In this document: positions 16,893 through 26,423 of the stretch, one piece after another
How positions within the stretch are numbered: the stretch's first letter is position 1
How the letters are laid out: every line of letters starts with the position of its first letter
Assembly (NCBI RefSeq): GCF_020873895.1
Contig: NZ_JAHWGT010000036.1
Span: 1-64,000, forward strand
DNA: 64,000 bases
Direction: 5' to 3'
Source of the DNA: Streptomyces sp. DH12
GTDB lineage: Bacteria > Actinomycetota > Actinomycetes > Streptomycetales > Streptomycetaceae
The notes under the pieces: model-generated
The model's input: the letters and a program-made list of their open reading frames with translations, nothing else
What the model was told of the DNA's origin: nothing
The model's database searches: none
Program-made: the position numbers and the translations under genes

Positions 16893-18134
16893 TTACCCCG
16901 GTGCCCGCCCCTCGACGCCGCCCCGGGCGAGGACTCTGACGAGGGATTCCACGACCGCCGGGTGGTAGTCGCGGGCGGTCCCGAGCCTCAGGTGCTCCAG
17001 GGCCGCGAGCGCCCGGTGGGCGCTTTCCCCCGAGAGGTCGTCGTACGCGTTGACCGCCCGGACGATGCGGGCGGCGAGGGGCTGCTCGCGGTACGGGTCG
17101 GCCTGCCGCTCGACGACCACGGCGACGGCCGGCGGGACCCCGGTCTGGCGGACCACCGCCCCGCCGAGCAGGGCGATGCGGCGCTGCTCGGCGGCGGGCA
17201 GCAGGGCCGTGGCCCCGGCGGGAACCGGGTCGACCAGCGAGAGCTGGCCGATGTCGTGCATGAGGGCCGCGTACTCCAGGACGGTCAGGTCCTCGCGGCA
17301 CAGGCCCAGCTCCCGCCCCACGGCCCGGCTCAGCGCGGCGACGCGGTGGGCGTGGCCAGGCGGGGTGTACCCGGCGATCTCGGTGGCGCGGGCCAGGGAG
17401 GCGATCGTCTGCCGGTAGGTGCGGCGCACGGCGGCGTACCGGCGGAACGCCAGTTGCGTCAGGAGCAGCGGTACGCACAGGACGGGCAGGGCCCACAGGC
17501 CCGCGACGGCCACCGCCAGGGCCATCACCGCGCCGGTGGCGCAGACGGCGGACGTGACCCCCGGCAGGGCCCTCAGCTCGTCGCGGAGCAGCGGCCCGTA
17601 CGGGTAGCCGGTGCGGGCGCGCAGCAGCAGGGCGGCGAGGACGGCGTCGCACAGCGCGGTCAGGGCGAGGACCAGGAGCAGGAGCGGCACGTGCCGGGGC
17701 GACGGGGCGTCGCCGTGCAGGGGTCCGGCGCAGACGGCGGCGAAGGCGACGGTCAGCACCCGTCGGGCGGTCTGGTCGGGGTCGGGCCCCCGGCCCCGCG
17801 CCACGTGCGGCACGGCGCCCACGAGCACCCCGGCGGCGGCGACCGTCACGACCTGCCCCACCCCGGTCCCCGCGGGCGCTCCGGCCGGGTCCCCCAGGAG
17901 GGCGTACGCCAGCGCCCCCGCCGCCCCGAGCGGCGCCGGCTCCCGCTCGCGGGGCGGTCCGCCGCGGCGCGCGAGCTCGCCGACCGCGATCAGCACGCCG
18001 AAGGCCAGGGCCGTGCCGGGGTCCGCCAGTCCGTGCCAGAGGGTCCATCCGAGGGACGCGGCGGTCGCGGCGCCGGCGGTCGCGTGCACGAGGAGGACGG
18101 TGCGGGGCGGGCGCGGGCCGCGGGCCGCGCTCAC
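16893..18134 (-). CDS. Membrane-anchored HD-domain protein with degenerate GYP region
   Basis: A 413-residue protein with an N-terminal membrane region of about six to seven helices (residues ~10-230) and a C-terminal HD domain (GHAHRVAALSRAVGREL, then LMHDIGQLSL near 305). The HD residues are present, but where HD-GYP proteins carry HHExxDGxGYP this one has VVVERQADPYREQPL, so the GYP signature is gone. It is either a regulatory partner or hydrolyses something other than cyclic di-GMP. Its GTG overlaps the stop of the upstream HD-GYP gene (GTGA). Confidence 0.78.
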   Translation of the reverse strand: MSAARGPRPPRTVLLVHATAGAATAASLGWTLWHGLADPGTALAFGVLIAVGELARRGGPPREREPAPLGAAGALAYALLGDPAGAPAGTGVGQVVTVAAAGVLVGAVPHVARGRGPDPDQTARRVLTVAFAAVCAGPLHGDAPSPRHVPLLLLVLALTALCDAVLAALLLRARTGYPYGPLLRDELRALPGVTSAVCATGAVMALAVAVAGLWALPVLCVPLLLTQLAFRRYAAVRRTYRQTIASLARATEIAGYTPPGHAHRVAALSRAVGRELGLCREDLTVLEYAALMHDIGQLSLVDPVPAGATALLPAAEQRRIALLGGAVVRQTGVPPAVAVVVERQADPYREQPLAARIVRAVNAYDDLSGESAHRALAALEHLRLGTARDYHPAVVESLVRVLARGGVEGRAPG

Positions 18135-19669
18135 CGCCCGCCCCCGGCGGCCCGCCCCGGCCCGGCACCGGGTCCGCGCCCGGAGCCGGGGGCGGGGGCC
18201 GCTCCGGTGCGGCGCGGGGGGTCGCCCGGTCCCGCGGTGGGCCGGGCGGGCTGGCCGGGAAGGGCGGGGAGGGGGCCGGGCGCGGGCCCGGGGGCCGGGC
18301 CCTCGGGCGGGGTCGGCTCGTCGGACGTCACGGCCGTCTGCCAGCCGTGCCGGGCGAGGGCGCGGGCGAGGGCCCGCACCATGTCCGGGTCGAAGTGGCT
18401 GCCGGAGCACCGGTCGAGTTCGGCGAGCGCCGCCTCCACCGGCCGGGCGCGGCGGTAGGAGCGCGTGGACGTCATCGCGTCGAAGGCGTCCGCCACGGCG
18501 ACGACCCGGGCGACCTCGGGGATCTGGGCGCCGCGCAGGCCGTAGGGGTAGCCGCCGCCGTCGAGCCGTTCGTGGTGGTGGAGGATCGCGGCGCGGGCCT
18601 CGCCGAGGAAGCCGATGCCGCGGGTCATCTCGTGCCCGTACTCGGGGTGGAGCTCGATGATCCGGCGCTCCTGCGGGGTCAGCGGCCCGTTCTTGCGCAG
18701 GACGCGCGTGGGGACGCCCAGCTTCCCCACGTCGTGGAGGGTCCCCGCGAACCGCAGCACCTCCAGTCGCTCCTCCGCCATGCCCAGCTCGCGGCCGATC
18801 ATCACCGAGGCGCGGCCGACGCGTTCGCTGTGGCCGCGCGTGTAGGCGTCCTTGAGGTCGACGGCCTGGACGAGCGCGCGGATGGTCGCGTGGTGGGCGG
18901 CGCGCTCGCGGTGGTACTGGGTGAAGGCCCAGCTCGTCGTGTACATCGGCAGGAGCAGCAGCAAGGCGGCGGGCCAGCCGTACGGGCCGCGCCAGAGCAC
19001 GGCCATCACCAGGCCGACGAGGCCGTGCACGGCGTGGCCGGCGAGGGAGCGGCCGAGCAGTCCGCGCCAGGCGGCGCGCGGCGGCACCCGTTCGGCGGTG
19101 GCGAGGATCCCGCCGTCGAGGACGGTGAGCGCGGCGCAGAAGGCGAGGACGGCGGCGCCGGCGGGCAGCAGCGCGTACGGCAGGTCGGGCGGGAGCGGCC
19201 CGCCGGGCCCGGGGCCGCCGAGGGCGGCGGGGCCTTGGAGGAGGGCGGCGGCGTGGGCGGCGGCGTGGGCGGCGAGGGCGAGCCGGGCCGCCCGCCAGAT
19301 CCGGCGGGTCCGCGGCGCGGGGCGCCGCTCGACCGGTGCGGCCAGCGCTCCCGGCAGGACGGCGAGCGCGGCGGCGGCCGGTGGGAGCAGCAGCGCGGCG
19401 GCGAGGAGGACGGGGAAGGAGAAGCCGTGGCCGCCCGGCGGGTCCCCGTCCCCGAGCCGGCCTGCGCTCCCCGGGCGGCCCGCGCTCCCGGGCCGGTCGG
19501 CGCGGGGCCGGACGCCGGGCCGCTCGCACACGCCGTACAGCCCGGCGAGGAGCGCGAGGGGGCCCCACGGGGTGGCGTCGGGCGCCGTGACCGCCGGGAG
19601 TGCGCTCGCGGCGGCGCCCAGCGCGGCGCAGGCGACGTACGCGCGTGCCGCTCCCGGAATCGCCGCCAC
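18131..19669 (-). CDS. Membrane-anchored HD-GYP domain phosphodiesterase
   Basis: A 512-residue protein with about seven membrane segments (to residue ~265) followed by a full HD-GYP domain: YTRGHSERVGRASVMIG, LHDVGKLGVP, HPEYGHEM, HHHERLDGGGYPYGL and DAFDAMTSTRSYR. The family hydrolyses cyclic di-GMP or related dinucleotides, a signal that controls Streptomyces development. The tail beyond residue ~440 is Pro/Gly/Ala-rich and disordered. GTG start at 19669. It is directly followed by a second HD protein in a four-base overlap, so the two are probably made together. Confidence 0.88.
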   Translation of the reverse strand: MAAIPGAARAYVACAALGAAASALPAVTAPDATPWGPLALLAGLYGVCERPGVRPRADRPGSAGRPGSAGRLGDGDPPGGHGFSFPVLLAAALLLPPAAAALAVLPGALAAPVERRPAPRTRRIWRAARLALAAHAAAHAAALLQGPAALGGPGPGGPLPPDLPYALLPAGAAVLAFCAALTVLDGGILATAERVPPRAAWRGLLGRSLAGHAVHGLVGLVMAVLWRGPYGWPAALLLLLPMYTTSWAFTQYHRERAAHHATIRALVQAVDLKDAYTRGHSERVGRASVMIGRELGMAEERLEVLRFAGTLHDVGKLGVPTRVLRKNGPLTPQERRIIELHPEYGHEMTRGIGFLGEARAAILHHHERLDGGGYPYGLRGAQIPEVARVVAVADAFDAMTSTRSYRRARPVEAALAELDRCSGSHFDPDMVRALARALARHGWQTAVTSDEPTPPEGPAPGPAPGPLPALPGQPARPTAGPGDPPRRTGAAPAPGSGRGPGAGPGRAAGGGR

Positions 19670-19848
19670 CGCTGTCCCGCCTCCCGTCCGCCCGGCCGGA
19701 CGCCGGGCTGGCCAGGCTAACGAGCGGGTCGGGGACGGGCGGCGGGACGGAACCGATTAGCACGTTCGGGTGACGGTGGGGGCGGCCGCTTGTGCGGGCC
19801 GCCGCCGGACGCCGTACGGCGGAGGCGCGGCGCGGCCCGGGAACGTGC

Positions 19849-19888
19849 GACGGGGCGCCCCCGCTGCGGTCAGCGGTGGCGCCCCGTC
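19849..19888. terminator. Terminator after rsrA
   Basis: An 11-bp stem GACGGGGCGCC (19849-19859) with its complement at 19878-19888 encloses a second small hairpin, CCGCTG with CAGCGG (19861-19866 and 19871-19876). It lies 22 bases past the rsrA stop. Confidence 0.78.
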
Positions 19889-19910
19889 GGAGGCGTCGGC
19901 AGCCGGGCCG

Positions 19911-20260
19911 TCACTCCTGCGCGGTGGCGGGGACGTCCTGGCCGGCGGCGGGTACGTCCGCGGGGGCGTCCTGGGCGGTGGTGTGGACGTCGTGCGCCGG
20001 GACGGGCTCGCCCGCCCGGATCAGCTCGATCCGCCCCATGACCTTCGCGCGCAGGTCGCTGGGGACGTCATCGTGTCCGCAGCACCGCTTGACGAGCTTC
20101 TTCACGGCCTGTTCGAGCCCGTACTTCTCCAGGCACGGCGAGCACTCCTCGAAGTGCGTCTCGAACTTGGTGCAGTCACTGTCGGGCATCTCGCGGTCGA
20201 GGAACTCGTAGAGGTGGTCCAGGACCTCCGAGCAGTCCGTCTCGTGCGGCTCTCCGCAGC

Positions 20261-20264
<4 letters not shown>
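19911..20264 (-). CDS. rsrA: Zinc-binding redox-sensitive anti-sigma factor RsrA
   Basis: A 117-residue anti-sigma factor that binds SigR under reducing conditions and releases it on disulfide formation. All the key residues of S. coelicolor RsrA are in place: Cys3, Cys11, Cys31, His37, Cys41 and Cys44 (HFEECSPC is the HxxxCxxC zinc motif). The Ala/Pro-rich tail beyond residue ~90 is not expected to matter. ATG 20264 overlaps the sigR stop (ATGA), which ties anti-sigma production to sigma production. Cotranscribed with sigR. Confidence 0.96.
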
Positions 20265-21103
<839 letters not shown>

Positions 21104-21155
21104 GCGGCGGACTTCCTCTCCTGGCTCTCCTGTGTCGTTCTTCGACGTACGGGAC

Positions 21156-21181
21156 AACAGCGGTGGTCCGCCCGTCATTCC
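21156..21181 (-). promoter_or_regulatory. Sigma-R autoregulatory promoter of sigR
   Basis: Minus strand GGAAT (21181-21177), exactly 18 bases, then GTT (21158-21156): the canonical sigma-R consensus. The full -35 region reads GGGAAT. Transcription would start near 21148, about 45 bases before the ATG of the long isoform. It corresponds to the inducible sigRp2 promoter known in S. coelicolor and forms a positive feedback loop. Confidence 0.92.
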
Positions 21182-21184
21182 CGG

Positions 21185-21826
21185 TCAGGAGGGGAGGTCC
21201 GCGAGCCAGCGGGCCGCCCCCGCGGTGATCGTCGCGAGTGCCTCCTCCTGGGTGGTGGCGGCCCGCTTCGGTACGGCGAACGCGTGGTCGGCCCAGGCCA
21301 CCTCCACGAGTTCGTGGCCGTCCGCGGGGAACTCGTCCGGCCGGCCGAAGGGGTCGTTGCCGCCCTGGACGACGAGGGTGGGCAGGCCGGTGCCGAGGAG
21401 TTCGTCGGCGCGGGACCGCTCCGGCCGGCCGGGCGGGTGGAGCGGGAAGGACAGGGCGAGCACGGCGTGCGCGCCCAGCGCGCGGGCGGTGCGGCAGGCG
21501 ACGCGGGCCCCGGCGCTGCGCCCGCCGGCGACGACGGGCAGGCCGGGGGCGCGCAGCGCGGGCCACAGCGCGCGCCAGGCGGCGTCGAGGGTCTTCGGGG
21601 CGGGGGCGAGCTTGCGGCCCGCCACCCGCCAGGGCTGCTCGACGAGGGCGACGGTCGCGGCCGCGGCGCCCGGCAGGTGCGCGGCGAGGGCCTGGAGGTC
21701 GCGCGCCTCGATCCCGCCGCCGGCGCCGTGGCCGAGGGCGACGACGAACCGCGCGCCGGTCCCGGCGCCGTACCAGGTGATCCGGGCGTCGCCGGCGTCC
21801 GTGGGGATGGTCTCGGTCTGGGTCAC
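21185..21826 (-). CDS. Alpha/beta hydrolase of the KANL3/Tex30-like type
   Basis: A 213-residue cytoplasmic hydrolase. The nucleophile elbow is GRSAGAR near residue 100, the strand before it is LPVVAGG, the oxyanion region ALGHGAGGG is near 33, and a later strand carries LVVQGGNDPFGRP (acid Asp) and WADHAFAVP (His near 190). Substrate is unknown. GTG 21826 has GAGGA seven bases upstream. Its stop codon lies only three bases from the -35 box of the sigR promoter, so read-through into sigR-rsrA is possible. Confidence 0.82.
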   Translation of the reverse strand: MTQTETIPTDAGDARITWYGAGTGARFVVALGHGAGGGIEARDLQALAAHLPGAAAATVALVEQPWRVAGRKLAPAPKTLDAAWRALWPALRAPGLPVVAGGRSAGARVACRTARALGAHAVLALSFPLHPPGRPERSRADELLGTGLPTLVVQGGNDPFGRPDEFPADGHELVEVAWADHAFAVPKRAATTQEEALATITAGAARWLADLPS

Positions 21827-21953
21827 GGGCCCATCCTCGCGCGCGGTGCCGCCCCGGGGCGCGCGCCGCACGTTCCGCCGCCGCGCCGCACGCCCGCCGC
21901 CCGCGCCCGCTTCCGCGCCGCGCTCCCGCTTCCGCGCCGCGCCCGCCGTCGGA

Positions 21954-22769
21954 TCAGAAGAGGGTGCTCTCCTCCGGGGCGTCGAGCTCGGTCAGCAGCT
22001 CGGGCCCGTTGTTGCGGACGTTGCTGACGGCGGTGGGCACCGGGTAGGCCCGCATCAGCCCCTCGGGGGGCGGGGCGAGCAGGCCGCGCAGTTCCTCCAC
22101 GTCGGTGCGCGCCGGGTCGAGCCAGGCGTCCCAGCGGTCGGGGGTGAGCATGAGCGGCATCCGGGGGTGGATGTCGGCGAGGGAGCGGGGGCCCTCGGCG
22201 GGCGCGACGCCGAGGGGGCCCTCCTCGGCCTCGGTGGTGATCACCGAGCAGGTCGCCCACCAGGCGGAGGGGTGGTCGGGCGGCAGCGTCGGGTCGCGCC
22301 AGAACTCGTACAGGCCCGCCATCGCGAAGACGGAGCCGTCGGCGGGGGTCACGAAGTACGGCTGCTTGCGGGGCCGCTTCTTCCTGCCCTCGACCTCCAG
22401 CTCGCGCTCGGCGGCGCCGGTGACCCACTCGTAGTAGCCGTCGGCGGGGAGGATGCAGCGGCGGGAGGCGAAGGCGCGGCGGAAGGCCGGCTTCTCGTGG
22501 ACGGTCTCCGCCCGCGCGTTGATCATCCGGGCGGCGCCCTCCGGCGTCTTGGCCCAGGAGGGCACGAGCCCCCACTTCAGGGTGCGCAGCTGGCGAACCG
22601 GGCGGGGCGATCCGGCGTCCTTGAGGGGGCGGTCCAGCACCGCGTACACCTCTTTGGTGGGAGCGACGTTCCAGTCGGGCTCCAGGGCCTCGTCGGGCTC
22701 CCACTTCTCTATCCCGAAGACCCCCGCGAGGTCCTCCGGCCGTCGACTGGCCGCGTAACGTCCGCACAT
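21954..22769 (-). CDS. SRAP-domain abasic-site DNA-protein crosslink protein (YedK/HMCES family)
   Basis: Shields abasic sites in single-stranded DNA by forming a thiazolidine link through the N-terminal Cys. The start must be ATG 22769 so that Met removal exposes Cys2 (MCGRY). Other conserved residues are NARAET near 85 (Asn), the Glu in DGYYEWV near 110, and HPRMPLML near 195 (His). The 271-residue length is typical. An in-frame start six codons upstream would bury the Cys and is rejected. It is divergent from the M50-like gene with only 50 bases between starts. Confidence 0.93.
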   Translation of the reverse strand: MCGRYAASRRPEDLAGVFGIEKWEPDEALEPDWNVAPTKEVYAVLDRPLKDAGSPRPVRQLRTLKWGLVPSWAKTPEGAARMINARAETVHEKPAFRRAFASRRCILPADGYYEWVTGAAERELEVEGRKKRPRKQPYFVTPADGSVFAMAGLYEFWRDPTLPPDHPSAWWATCSVITTEAEEGPLGVAPAEGPRSLADIHPRMPLMLTPDRWDAWLDPARTDVEELRGLLAPPPEGLMRAYPVPTAVSNVRNNGPELLTELDAPEESTLF

Positions 22770-22819
22770 ACTGTCCCACCCTGCCACGTCCCCGCGTCCC
22801 CCGAGGAGCCCTCCACTCC

Positions 22820-23524
22820 ATGGCCACCACGAAGTTCCTGTCCGACGTGCTCGGCACCCAGCCGGCGCCCGAGCTGTGGCTGGTCCTCGCGACCGCCGCC
22901 GCCGCCCTGGCGGTGACCGTCCCGCGGACGCTGTGGCGGCTGTCGCGCAACGCGGTCACCATCGCCCACGAGGGCGGCCACGGCCTGGTGGCGCTGCTCA
23001 CCGGCCGCCGCCTGGAGGGCATCCGGCTGCACTCCGACACCAGCGGGCTGACCGTGAGCCGGGGCCGGCCGACCGGCCTCGGCATGATCCTGACGGCGGC
23101 CGCCGGCTACACCGCGCCGTCGCTGCTGGGACTCGGCGGCGCGTGGCTCCTCGCCGACCACCGGATCACGCTGCTGCTGTGGGTGGCGACGGCCCTGCTG
23201 ATCGCGATGCTGCTGATGGTCCGCAACGCCTACGGGGCGCTGACGGTCCTGCTGACGGGCGGGACGTTCCTGCTGGTGTCGTGGCTGACCGAACCGCAGG
23301 TGCAGGCGGCGTTCGCGTACAGCGTGGTGTGGTTCCTGCTGCTGGGCGGCGTGCGGCCGGTCTTCGAGCTCCAGACGAAGCGGCGGCGGGGTGAGGCGTG
23401 GGACTCCGACGCGGACCAGCTCGCCCGGCTGACCCACGCCCCGGCGGCGCTGTGGCTGTTCCTCTTCCACTCCGTGGCGCTCTGCTCGCTGATCGGCGGC
23501 GGCCGCTGGCTGCTCGGTCTGTGA
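22820..23524 (+). CDS. M50-family membrane metallopeptidase
   Basis: A 234-residue integral membrane protein with about six helices. The zinc-binding HEGGH lies within VTIAHEGGHGLVALLTGR near residue 55, as in peptidase family M50B. No PDZ domain is present. Site-2-type proteases cut membrane-embedded substrates, but the substrate here is unknown. Start ATG 22820 follows GAGGAG by about 11 bases. aroA begins 27 bases after its stop and may be cotranscribed. Confidence 0.85.
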   Translation: MATTKFLSDVLGTQPAPELWLVLATAAAALAVTVPRTLWRLSRNAVTIAHEGGHGLVALLTGRRLEGIRLHSDTSGLTVSRGRPTGLGMILTAAAGYTAPSLLGLGGAWLLADHRITLLLWVATALLIAMLLMVRNAYGALTVLLTGGTFLLVSWLTEPQVQAAFAYSVVWFLLLGGVRPVFELQTKRRRGEAWDSDADQLARLTHAPAALWLFLFHSVALCSLIGGGRWLLGL

Positions 23525-23551
23525 CCTGCTCGGCCCACTAAAGTGAGGGGC

Positions 23552-24898
23552 ATGACCGATACCCCCGCGCACCGTGACCTCTGGCCCGCACCGCACGCGA
23601 GTGGCCCCGTCGATGCCACCGTCGCCGTGCCCGGGTCCAAGTCGGTCACCAACCGAGCCCTGGTCCTGGCCGCCCTCGCCTCCGAGCCGGGCTGGCTGCG
23701 ACGCCCGCTGCGCTCCCGGGACACGCTGCTGATGGCCGAGGCGCTGCGCGCGCTGGGCGTCGGCATCGAGGAGACGGTGTCCTCCAGCTCCTCCGCCGCG
23801 GGCGCCCCGTCCGGTACGGGCGAGGCGTGGCGTGTCATCCCCGCCGGGCTGCACGGCCCCGCCGCGGTCGACGTGGGCAACGCCGGCACGGTCATGCGCT
23901 TCCTGCCCCCGGTGGCCGCCCTCGCCGACGGCCCGGTCCGCTTCGACGGCGACCCGCGCTCGTACGAGCGTCCGCTGCACGGCGTGATCGACGCCCTGCG
24001 CGTGCTGGGCGCCCGGATCGACGACGAGGGGCGCGGCGCGCTGCCGCTGACGGTGCACGGGGCCGGGGCGCTGGACGGCGGCAAGGTCGCCATCGACGCG
24101 TCGTCGTCCTCGCAGTTCGTCAGCGCGCTGCTGCTGTCGGCGCCGCGCTTCAACCAGGGCGTCGAGGTGCGGCACACGGGCCCGCGGCTGCCCTCGATGC
24201 CGCACATCCGGATGACGGTGGACATGCTCCGCGCGGTGGGCGCGCAGGTCGACGAGCCGGAGACGGGCGGCGAGCCGAACGTGTGGCGGGTCTCCCCGTC
24301 GGCGCTGCTCGGCCGGGACCTGGTCATCGAGCCGGACCTGTCCAACGCGCAGCCCTTCCTGGCGGCGGCGCTCGTCACGGGCGGCCGGGTCACCGTGCCC
24401 GACTGGCCCGCGCGGACGACGCAGCCGGGGGACGCGCTGCGGGAGATCTTCACCGAGATGGGTGGCTCCTGCACCCTGGACGACGCCGGTCTCACCTTCA
24501 CCGGTTCGGGTCGGATCCACGGCATCGACGTGGACCTCGGCGAGGTGGGCGAGCTGACCCCCGGCATCGCGGCGGTCGCGGCCCTCGCCGACTCGCCGTC
24601 GACGCTGCGCGGCGTGGCGCACCTGCGGCTGCACGAGACGGACCGGCTGGCGGCGCTGACCAAGGAGATCAACGGCCTCGGCGGTGACGTGACCGAGACG
24701 GAGGACGGGCTGCACATCCGGCCCCGCCCGCTGCGCGGCGGCGTCTTCCACACGTACGACGACCACCGCATGGCGACGGCCGGCGCCCTGATCGGCCTCG
24801 CCGTCGACGGGGTGCGCGTGGAGAACGTGGCGACGACCGCCAAGACCCTGCCCGACTTCCCGCAGATGTGGACCGAGATGCTCGCGACCGAGGCCTGA
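23552..24898 (+). CDS. aroA: 3-phosphoshikimate 1-carboxyvinyltransferase (EPSP synthase)
   Basis: Sixth step of the shikimate pathway: shikimate-3-phosphate plus PEP to EPSP. 448 residues. Signatures seen: [18 protein letters not shown] near residue 30, [12 protein letters not shown] near 110, [12 protein letters not shown] near 185, [10 protein letters not shown] near 360 and [16 protein letters not shown] near 407. ATG 23552 with GAGGGG just upstream. An insertion of Ser and Ala ([17 protein letters not shown] near 76-92) lengthens an early loop, common in actinobacteria. rsgA follows after five bases. Confidence 0.96.
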   Translation: MTDTPAHRDLWPAPHASGPVDATVAVPGSKSVTNRALVLAALASEPGWLRRPLRSRDTLLMAEALRALGVGIEETVSSSSSAAGAPSGTGEAWRVIPAGLHGPAAVDVGNAGTVMRFLPPVAALADGPVRFDGDPRSYERPLHGVIDALRVLGARIDDEGRGALPLTVHGAGALDGGKVAIDASSSSQFVSALLLSAPRFNQGVEVRHTGPRLPSMPHIRMTVDMLRAVGAQVDEPETGGEPNVWRVSPSALLGRDLVIEPDLSNAQPFLAAALVTGGRVTVPDWPARTTQPGDALREIFTEMGGSCTLDDAGLTFTGSGRIHGIDVDLGEVGELTPGIAAVAALADSPSTLRGVAHLRLHETDRLAALTKEINGLGGDVTETEDGLHIRPRPLRGGVFHTYDDHRMATAGALIGLAVDGVRVENVATTAKTLPDFPQMWTEMLATEA

Positions 24899-24903
24899 AC
24901 GAC

Positions 24904-25917
24904 ATGCGCCGCTACGGCAGGAACGCCGACGAGGACGACATCCGCGTCCGCCCCAACCGCAAGGGCAACCGCCCCCGCACCAGCATCCGCCCCAAGCACG
25001 AGGACGCCGCGGACGGCATGGTCCTCACCGTGGACCGCGGCCGCATCACCTGCCTGGTGGAGGACCGCGCGGTCGTCGCGATGAAGGCGCGGGAGCTGGG
25101 CCGCAAGGCGGCGGTGGTGGGAGACCGGGTGTCGCTCGTCGGCGACCTGTCGGGCGGGAAGGACTCCCTCGCGCGGATCGTGCGCATCGGGGAGCGCTCC
25201 TCGGTGCTGCGCCGGACGGCCGACGACGACGACCCCTACGAGCGGGTCGTCGTCGCCAACGCCGACCAGCTGGCCATCGTCACCGCCCTCGCCGACCCGG
25301 AGCCCCGCCCGCGGTTGATCGACCGCTGCCTGGTCGCCGCGTTCGACGGCGGCCTCGAGCCGCTGCTGGTGCTCACCAAGTCGGACCTGGCGCCGCCGTC
25401 GGCGCTGCTGGAGCTGTACGGCGCCCTCGACATCCCCTACGTCGTGACCAGCCGCGAGGAGCTGTACGACGGGGGCGCGGCGGACCGGGTGCGCGCCCAT
25501 CTGTGGGGCCGCACCACGGCCTTCGTCGGCCACTCCGGCGTGGGCAAGACGACCCTGGTGAACGCGCTCGTGCCCGAGGAGCAGCGGCGGTCGACGGGCC
25601 ACGTCAACGCCGTCACGGGCCGCGGCCGCCACACGACGACGTCCGCGCTGGCGCTGCCGCTGGGCGGCGATCGGGGCGGCTGGGTGGTCGACACCCCGGG
25701 CGTGCGGTCGTTCGGGCTGCACCACGTCGACCCCTCGCGCGTCATCAACGCCTTCCCGGACCTGGAGCGCGGCACGGACGGCTGCCCGCGGGCGTGCAGC
25801 CACGACGAGCCGGACTGCGCGCTGGACGCGTGGGTCGAGGCGGGGCACGCCGATCCGGCGCGGCTCTACTCGCTGCGGCGGCTGCTGTCCACGCGGGAGC
25901 GACGCGAGGGCGACTGA
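24904..25917 (+). CDS. rsgA: Ribosome small-subunit-dependent GTPase A
   Basis: Circularly permuted GTPase that helps mature the 30S subunit, 337 residues. The permuted motif order is visible: TKSD (G4) near 160, then GHSGVGKTTLVNAL (G1) near 205, then DTPGVRSFG (G3) near 262. An N-terminal OB fold precedes, and a C-terminal zinc knuckle is CPRACSHDEPDC near 297-308. The very basic N-terminus (DIRVRPNRKGNRPRTSIRPK) may bind rRNA. Only five bases separate it from aroA, so they form an operon. Confidence 0.95.
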   Translation: MRRYGRNADEDDIRVRPNRKGNRPRTSIRPKHEDAADGMVLTVDRGRITCLVEDRAVVAMKARELGRKAAVVGDRVSLVGDLSGGKDSLARIVRIGERSSVLRRTADDDDPYERVVVANADQLAIVTALADPEPRPRLIDRCLVAAFDGGLEPLLVLTKSDLAPPSALLELYGALDIPYVVTSREELYDGGAADRVRAHLWGRTTAFVGHSGVGKTTLVNALVPEEQRRSTGHVNAVTGRGRHTTTSALALPLGGDRGGWVVDTPGVRSFGLHHVDPSRVINAFPDLERGTDGCPRACSHDEPDCALDAWVEAGHADPARLYSLRRLLSTRERREGD

Positions 25918-25941
25918 TCCGTCCGGTGCGCCGGCCTGACG

Positions 25942-25961
25942 GTGAGTAAGTGCATAATCAC
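25942..25961. promoter_or_regulatory. Candidate operator/promoter of the SMR exporter gene
   Basis: The 20-mer starting at 25942 reads GTGAGTAAGTGCATAATCAC, an imperfect palindrome (7 of 10 pairs) and the only AT-rich island in the 182-base gap before the SMR gene. CATAAT at 25953-25958, preceded by TG, could be an extended -10. A TetR-type repressor is encoded nearby, so this is a plausible operator. The remainder of the gap (to 26099) is a CGGCGCGC-rich stretch with no recognisable element. Confidence 0.35.
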
Positions 25962-26099
25962 ACCCAGGCGGCGCGCCGACGGCGCCCGGAGCGGGCGCGC
26001 ACGGCGCTCGGACGGCGCGCGGAGCACGGCGCGGGCACGCGGCGCGCGAGGGGACGGACCGTCACCCCGCCGACGGCGAGGGCGTGGGAGGCACGGACG

Positions 26100-26423
26100 A
26101 TGGCGTGGCTGTTGGTGGTGGTCGCCGGCCTGCTGGAGACGGGGTTCGCGGTCTGTCTGAAGCTGTCGCACGGCTTCACCCGGCTGTGGCCGACGGTCGC
26201 GTTCGCGGCGTTCGCCCTGGGCAGCTTCGGCCTGCTGACGCTGTCGCTCCGCAAGCTCGACATCGGGCCCGCGTACGCCGTGTGGACGGGGATCGGCGCG
26301 ACCGGCACGGCGATCTACGGGATGGTCTTCCTGGGTGACCTGGTGTCGGCGCTGAAGATCGTCTCGATCACGCTGGTGATCGTCGGCGTCATCGGCCTCC
26401 AGCTGTCGGGCTCTTCGCACTGA
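26100..26423 (+). CDS. Small multidrug resistance (SMR) protein, Gdx/SugE-like
   Basis: A 107-residue, four-helix inner-membrane antiporter subunit that works as a dimer. The essential Glu is Glu14 in AGLLETGFAVCLKLSHGFTR. AYAVWTGIGATGTAI near residue 60 resembles the Gdx (SugE) branch, which exports guanidinium, more than the EmrE branch. No guanidine riboswitch is seen upstream, so the true substrate is open. The 3' end overlaps the tetR-type gene on the opposite strand by 35 bases. Confidence 0.88.
   Translation: MAWLLVVVAGLLETGFAVCLKLSHGFTRLWPTVAFAAFALGSFGLLTLSLRKLDIGPAYAVWTGIGATGTAIYGMVFLGDLVSALKIVSITLVIVGVIGLQLSGSSH

Noticed and set aside
16884-16893. ACCCATGGGT palindrome between the TPR and HD genes
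   Set aside because: Only ten bases, with no flanking symmetry or matching site elsewhere; chance occurrence is likely.
21954-22787. Longer start for the SRAP protein at 22787
   Set aside because: It would place six residues before the catalytic Cys, which must be exposed at position 2.
25918-26099. Guanidine riboswitch upstream of the SMR gene
   Set aside because: I looked for the conserved guanidine-I motifs because of the Gdx-like protein, but none are present in this CGGCGCGC-rich stretch.
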